Assembly (NCBI GenBank): GCA_019739335.1
Contig: CP073261.1
Span: 2,470,001-2,534,000, forward strand
From: Erythrobacter sp.
GTDB taxonomy: Bacteria; Pseudomonadota; Alphaproteobacteria; Sphingomonadales; Sphingomonadaceae
DNA length: 64,000 nt
Direction of reading: 5' to 3'
Position numbers and translations under genes: made by a program. The notes beneath the pieces were generated by a model. That model was not told the DNA's origin and ran no database searches. It worked only from the letters and a program-made list of their open reading frames with translations. Shown here piece after piece: positions 62,390 through 64,000 of the stretch; within the stretch, counting starts at the first letter, position 1; every line of letters begins with the position of its first letter.

Positions 62390-63153
62390 AACGCATCCTT
62401 GGCCGCCCGCAGCGCCGCGAAGGTCTCTGGCGGCGTGGTGCCGCCCCAGCGCGCCATCATCGCTGGATCGTCGGCACGCAGGAAGGGGTTTGTCTCCAGC
62501 TCGCGCTCCAGACTGAACGGCACCGTGGGTGCCCCCTCGGCGCGCTTGGTGTCCACCCATGCGGCATATTCCTTGAGCACTTCGTTGTCCGGATCGGCGT
62601 GCAGCGCGAACTTGGCATTGGCCTGCGTGTATTCATGCGCGCAGAACAGCAGAGTATCTTCGGGCAGCTTCTTGAGCTTGGACAAGCTGGTCCAGAACTG
62701 CTCCGGCGTGCCTTCGAACATCCGCCCGCAGCCCAGCGCGAACAGCGCATCGCCAACGAAAGCCACTTCGTAATCGATCAGGTTGTAGGCGATGTGTCCG
62801 CCGGTGTGTCCGCCCACATCGATCACCTGCGCGGTGTGATTACCGAGTTTGACCAGATTGCCTTCACGCACTCCGCGATCAAGGCCGGGGATCTTGTCCG
62901 CCTCAGCCTTGGGGCCGATAATCGTGCAGCCGGTCGCCGCCTTGATCGCCTCGTTCCCGCCCGCATGGTCCGGATGCCAGTGGGTGTTCCAGATCTGGGT
63001 GATGGTCCAGCCGCGCTTTTCCGCCTGGGCGAGGCATTCGGCGGCATCGGGCGTGTCAATGCAGGCGGTCTGCTTGGTGGCCAAGTCATGGACCAGGAAG
63101 CCGTAATTGTCGCTCAGGCACGGGAACTGGTGGATCGCAATGTCGGTGCTCAT
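62386..63153 (-). CDS. gloB: Hydroxyacylglutathione hydrolase (glyoxalase II)
   Basis: 255 residues. Metallo-beta-lactamase fold with the metal motif NTHWHPDHAGG near residue 55; ALFALGCGRMFEGTPEQFW and FCAHEYTQANAKFALHADP are glyoxalase II marks. Hydrolyses S-lactoylglutathione in methylglyoxal detoxification. GGAGG precedes the ATG; the start overlaps the stop of the GFA gene (ATGA). Confidence 0.95.
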   Translation of the reverse strand: MSTDIAIHQFPCLSDNYGFLVHDLATKQTACIDTPDAAECLAQAEKRGWTITQIWNTHWHPDHAGGNEAIKAATGCTIIGPKAEADKIPGLDRGVREGNLVKLGNHTAQVIDVGGHTGGHIAYNLIDYEVAFVGDALFALGCGRMFEGTPEQFWTSLSKLKKLPEDTLLFCAHEYTQANAKFALHADPDNEVLKEYAAWVDTKRAEGAPTVPFSLERELETNPFLRADDPAMMARWGGTTPPETFAALRAAKDAF

Positions 63154-63563
63154 GTATTCCTCCCCATCGGATGACGCGGCACGTTGGCCGGAAGCGCGAC
63201 CCAGTAATGCTTGCTGCGCTCGTACACCGAACGCGCGGGTTTGCCGAACAGCGGATCGGCGAAGGCGCCGAGTGGCACGCCGATCATTGTCGGCAGCTTG
63301 TCGGCTTTGGCCCAGACGGTGCTGCCACAAGCGGGACAGAAGCCGTGGGTGAAGGTGCGCCCTTCATCGGTGGGCCGGGTGAATTCGGTAGCCTCTCCGG
63401 CCAGCCGAACCTTGTCCTTCGGGTAATAGGCGATCACGCCAAAGGCGGAGCCGGTGCGACGTTGGCAATCGAGGCAATGGCACACGACTGTCGTCGCTTC
63501 CGCCTTGTCGGTGATTTCGGCGGTCAGGGCTCCGCATTGGCAACTGGCGTGGCGCTTGGGCAT
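63150..63563 (-). CDS. GFA family protein (zinc-binding)
   Basis: 137 residues. Cysteine motifs of the glutathione-dependent formaldehyde-activating family: CQCGALTAEI, CHCLDCQRRTGSAFG and FCPACGSTVWAKAD, which bind two zinc ions. Whether it handles formaldehyde is not established for this branch. The last base set overlaps gloB by 4 bases, placing a glutathione-linked enzyme pair in one operon with the GrpB-family gene. Confidence 0.87.
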   Translation of the reverse strand: MPKRHASCQCGALTAEITDKAEATTVVCHCLDCQRRTGSAFGVIAYYPKDKVRLAGEATEFTRPTDEGRTFTHGFCPACGSTVWAKADKLPTMIGVPLGAFADPLFGKPARSVYERSKHYWVALPANVPRHPMGRNT

Positions 63564-63597
63564 CGTGGCGCCAGATTACACGGTTGCCGGATGTAGG

Positions 63598-63631
63598 AAA
63601 GGCCCGCCTGCCGATTGGCAAGCGGGCCTTT
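63598..63631 (-). terminator. Terminator after rpsA
   Basis: AAAGGCCCGC and GCGGGCCTTT with an inner TGCC/GGCA pairing; on the minus strand the T-tract ends the rpsA transcript, and the symmetric arms may also serve the other direction. Confidence 0.85.
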
Positions 63632-63658
63632 CTGATTTCCCTCGCGGGAAGGGGAGAG

Positions 63659-64000
63659 TTACTCGCCCTTCTTCAGCGCCGCGCCGAGGATGTCGCCCAG
63701 CGATGCACCCGAATCGGCGGAACCGAACTGGGCCACGGCTTCCTTCTCTTCGGCGATCTGGTGCGCCTTGATGGAGAAGTTGGGCTTCTTCGAACGGTCG
63801 AAGCCGATGACCATGGCATCGATCTGCTGGCCGGCCTGGAAGCGATCCGGACGCTGCTCGTCACGGTCGCGGCCGAGGTCCGAGCGCTTGATGAAGCCGG
63901 TTGCACCATCTTCGCCCACCTGCACTTCGAGGCCGCCATCGCGGACTTCGAGCACGGTGACGGTGACGACTTCGTTGCGACGCAGGCTGCCTGCCTGGCC
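63659..64000 (-). CDS. rpsA: 30S ribosomal protein S1, C-terminal part
   Basis: 113 residues visible, open at the window end. The strand pattern VTVTVLEVRDGGLEVQVG with the following TGFIKRSDLGRDR and GQQIDAMVIGFDRSKK is an S1 OB-fold repeat; the Lys-rich end (SLGDILGAALKKGE) is the usual S1 tail. Binds mRNA at the ribosome. Confidence 0.93.
   Translation of the reverse strand, partial: GQAGSLRRNEVVTVTVLEVRDGGLEVQVGEDGATGFIKRSDLGRDRDEQRPDRFQAGQQIDAMVIGFDRSKKPNFSIKAHQIAEEKEAVAQFGSADSGASLGDILGAALKKGE

Overview
The window reads as chromosomal DNA of an alphaproteobacterium, most likely order Sphingomonadales and probably family Erythrobacteraceae. The grounds are the high GC content, a GTTC-N7-GTTC SOS box before recA, a split Fo cluster with both b' and b subunits, the pyrF / trpF-trpB-trpA / accD-folC layout, a CpdR regulator beside an N-formylglutamate amidohydrolase, a SapC protein, a eukaryotic-type NADP isocitrate dehydrogenase and a type III polyketide synthase operon. 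The assignment to family is inference from gene content, not from a tree.

Layout. 1-6 kb: end of a DUF4139 protein, recA, a methyltransferase and alaS. 6-11 kb: two small proteins, a Kef-type antiporter, the proline symporter putP and a small zinc-ribbon membrane protein; an inverted-repeat element sits between the last two. 10.7-17.7 kb (minus strand): a BLUF plus B12-binding photoreceptor, an acetyltransferase/nitrilase fusion, icd, and a type III PKS - methyltransferase - FAD oxidoreductase operon. 17.7-26.2 kb: a beta-oxidation operon (thiolase, FadN-like protein, acyl-CoA dehydrogenase, NPD-family flavoenzyme), divergent from an acyl-CoA ligase and a MerR regulator. 26.2-34 kb: tRNA-Val(GAC), cpdR, N-formylglutamate amidohydrolase, a strong small-RNA candidate, sapC, an FAD dehydrogenase, a DEAD-box helicase, an EamA exporter and a 57-residue protein. 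34-40.5 kb: a GIY-YIG pseudogene among repeats, a UvrD/PcrA helicase, rsmD, an RluB-type pseudouridine synthase and an AmpG-type permease. 40.5-50 kb (mostly minus strand): folC, accD, trpA, trpB, trpF, VOC genes, pyrF, lapA and purB. 50-61 kb: a DUF3857/transglutaminase protein, radC, ydbH-ynbE-ydbL and the Fo genes atpI-atpB-atpE-atpF'-atpF. 61-64 kb: a secreted alpha/beta hydrolase, a GrpB-family protein, gloB, a GFA-family protein and the end of rpsA.

How the parts work together. The 17.7-26.2 kb block is one fatty-acid unit: ligase activation of acyl chains, then the beta-oxidation enzymes, with a MerR protein as the obvious local regulator. The type III PKS operon follows it in the same direction after only 36 bases, so acyl-CoA degradation and an acyl-CoA-consuming synthase may be co-transcribed. 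Tryptophan, pyrimidine, purine, fatty-acid (accD) and folate synthesis genes lie together at 40-50 kb. The ydbH-ynbE-ydbL set (outer-membrane lipid transport) lies next to the ATP synthase Fo genes.

The most noteworthy observations are: the small-RNA candidate at about 27873-27978, which has its own promoter, two hairpins, anti-Shine-Dalgarno motifs and a terminator; the BLUF-B12 protein; the repeat element that supplies the last codons and stops of two convergent genes; an SOS-like box at uvrD; a probable CTG start for the GrpB-family gene; and an amber-interrupted GIY-YIG gene. No insertion sequence, CRISPR array, rRNA or prophage was seen, and no gene-free stretch is longer than 300 bases.
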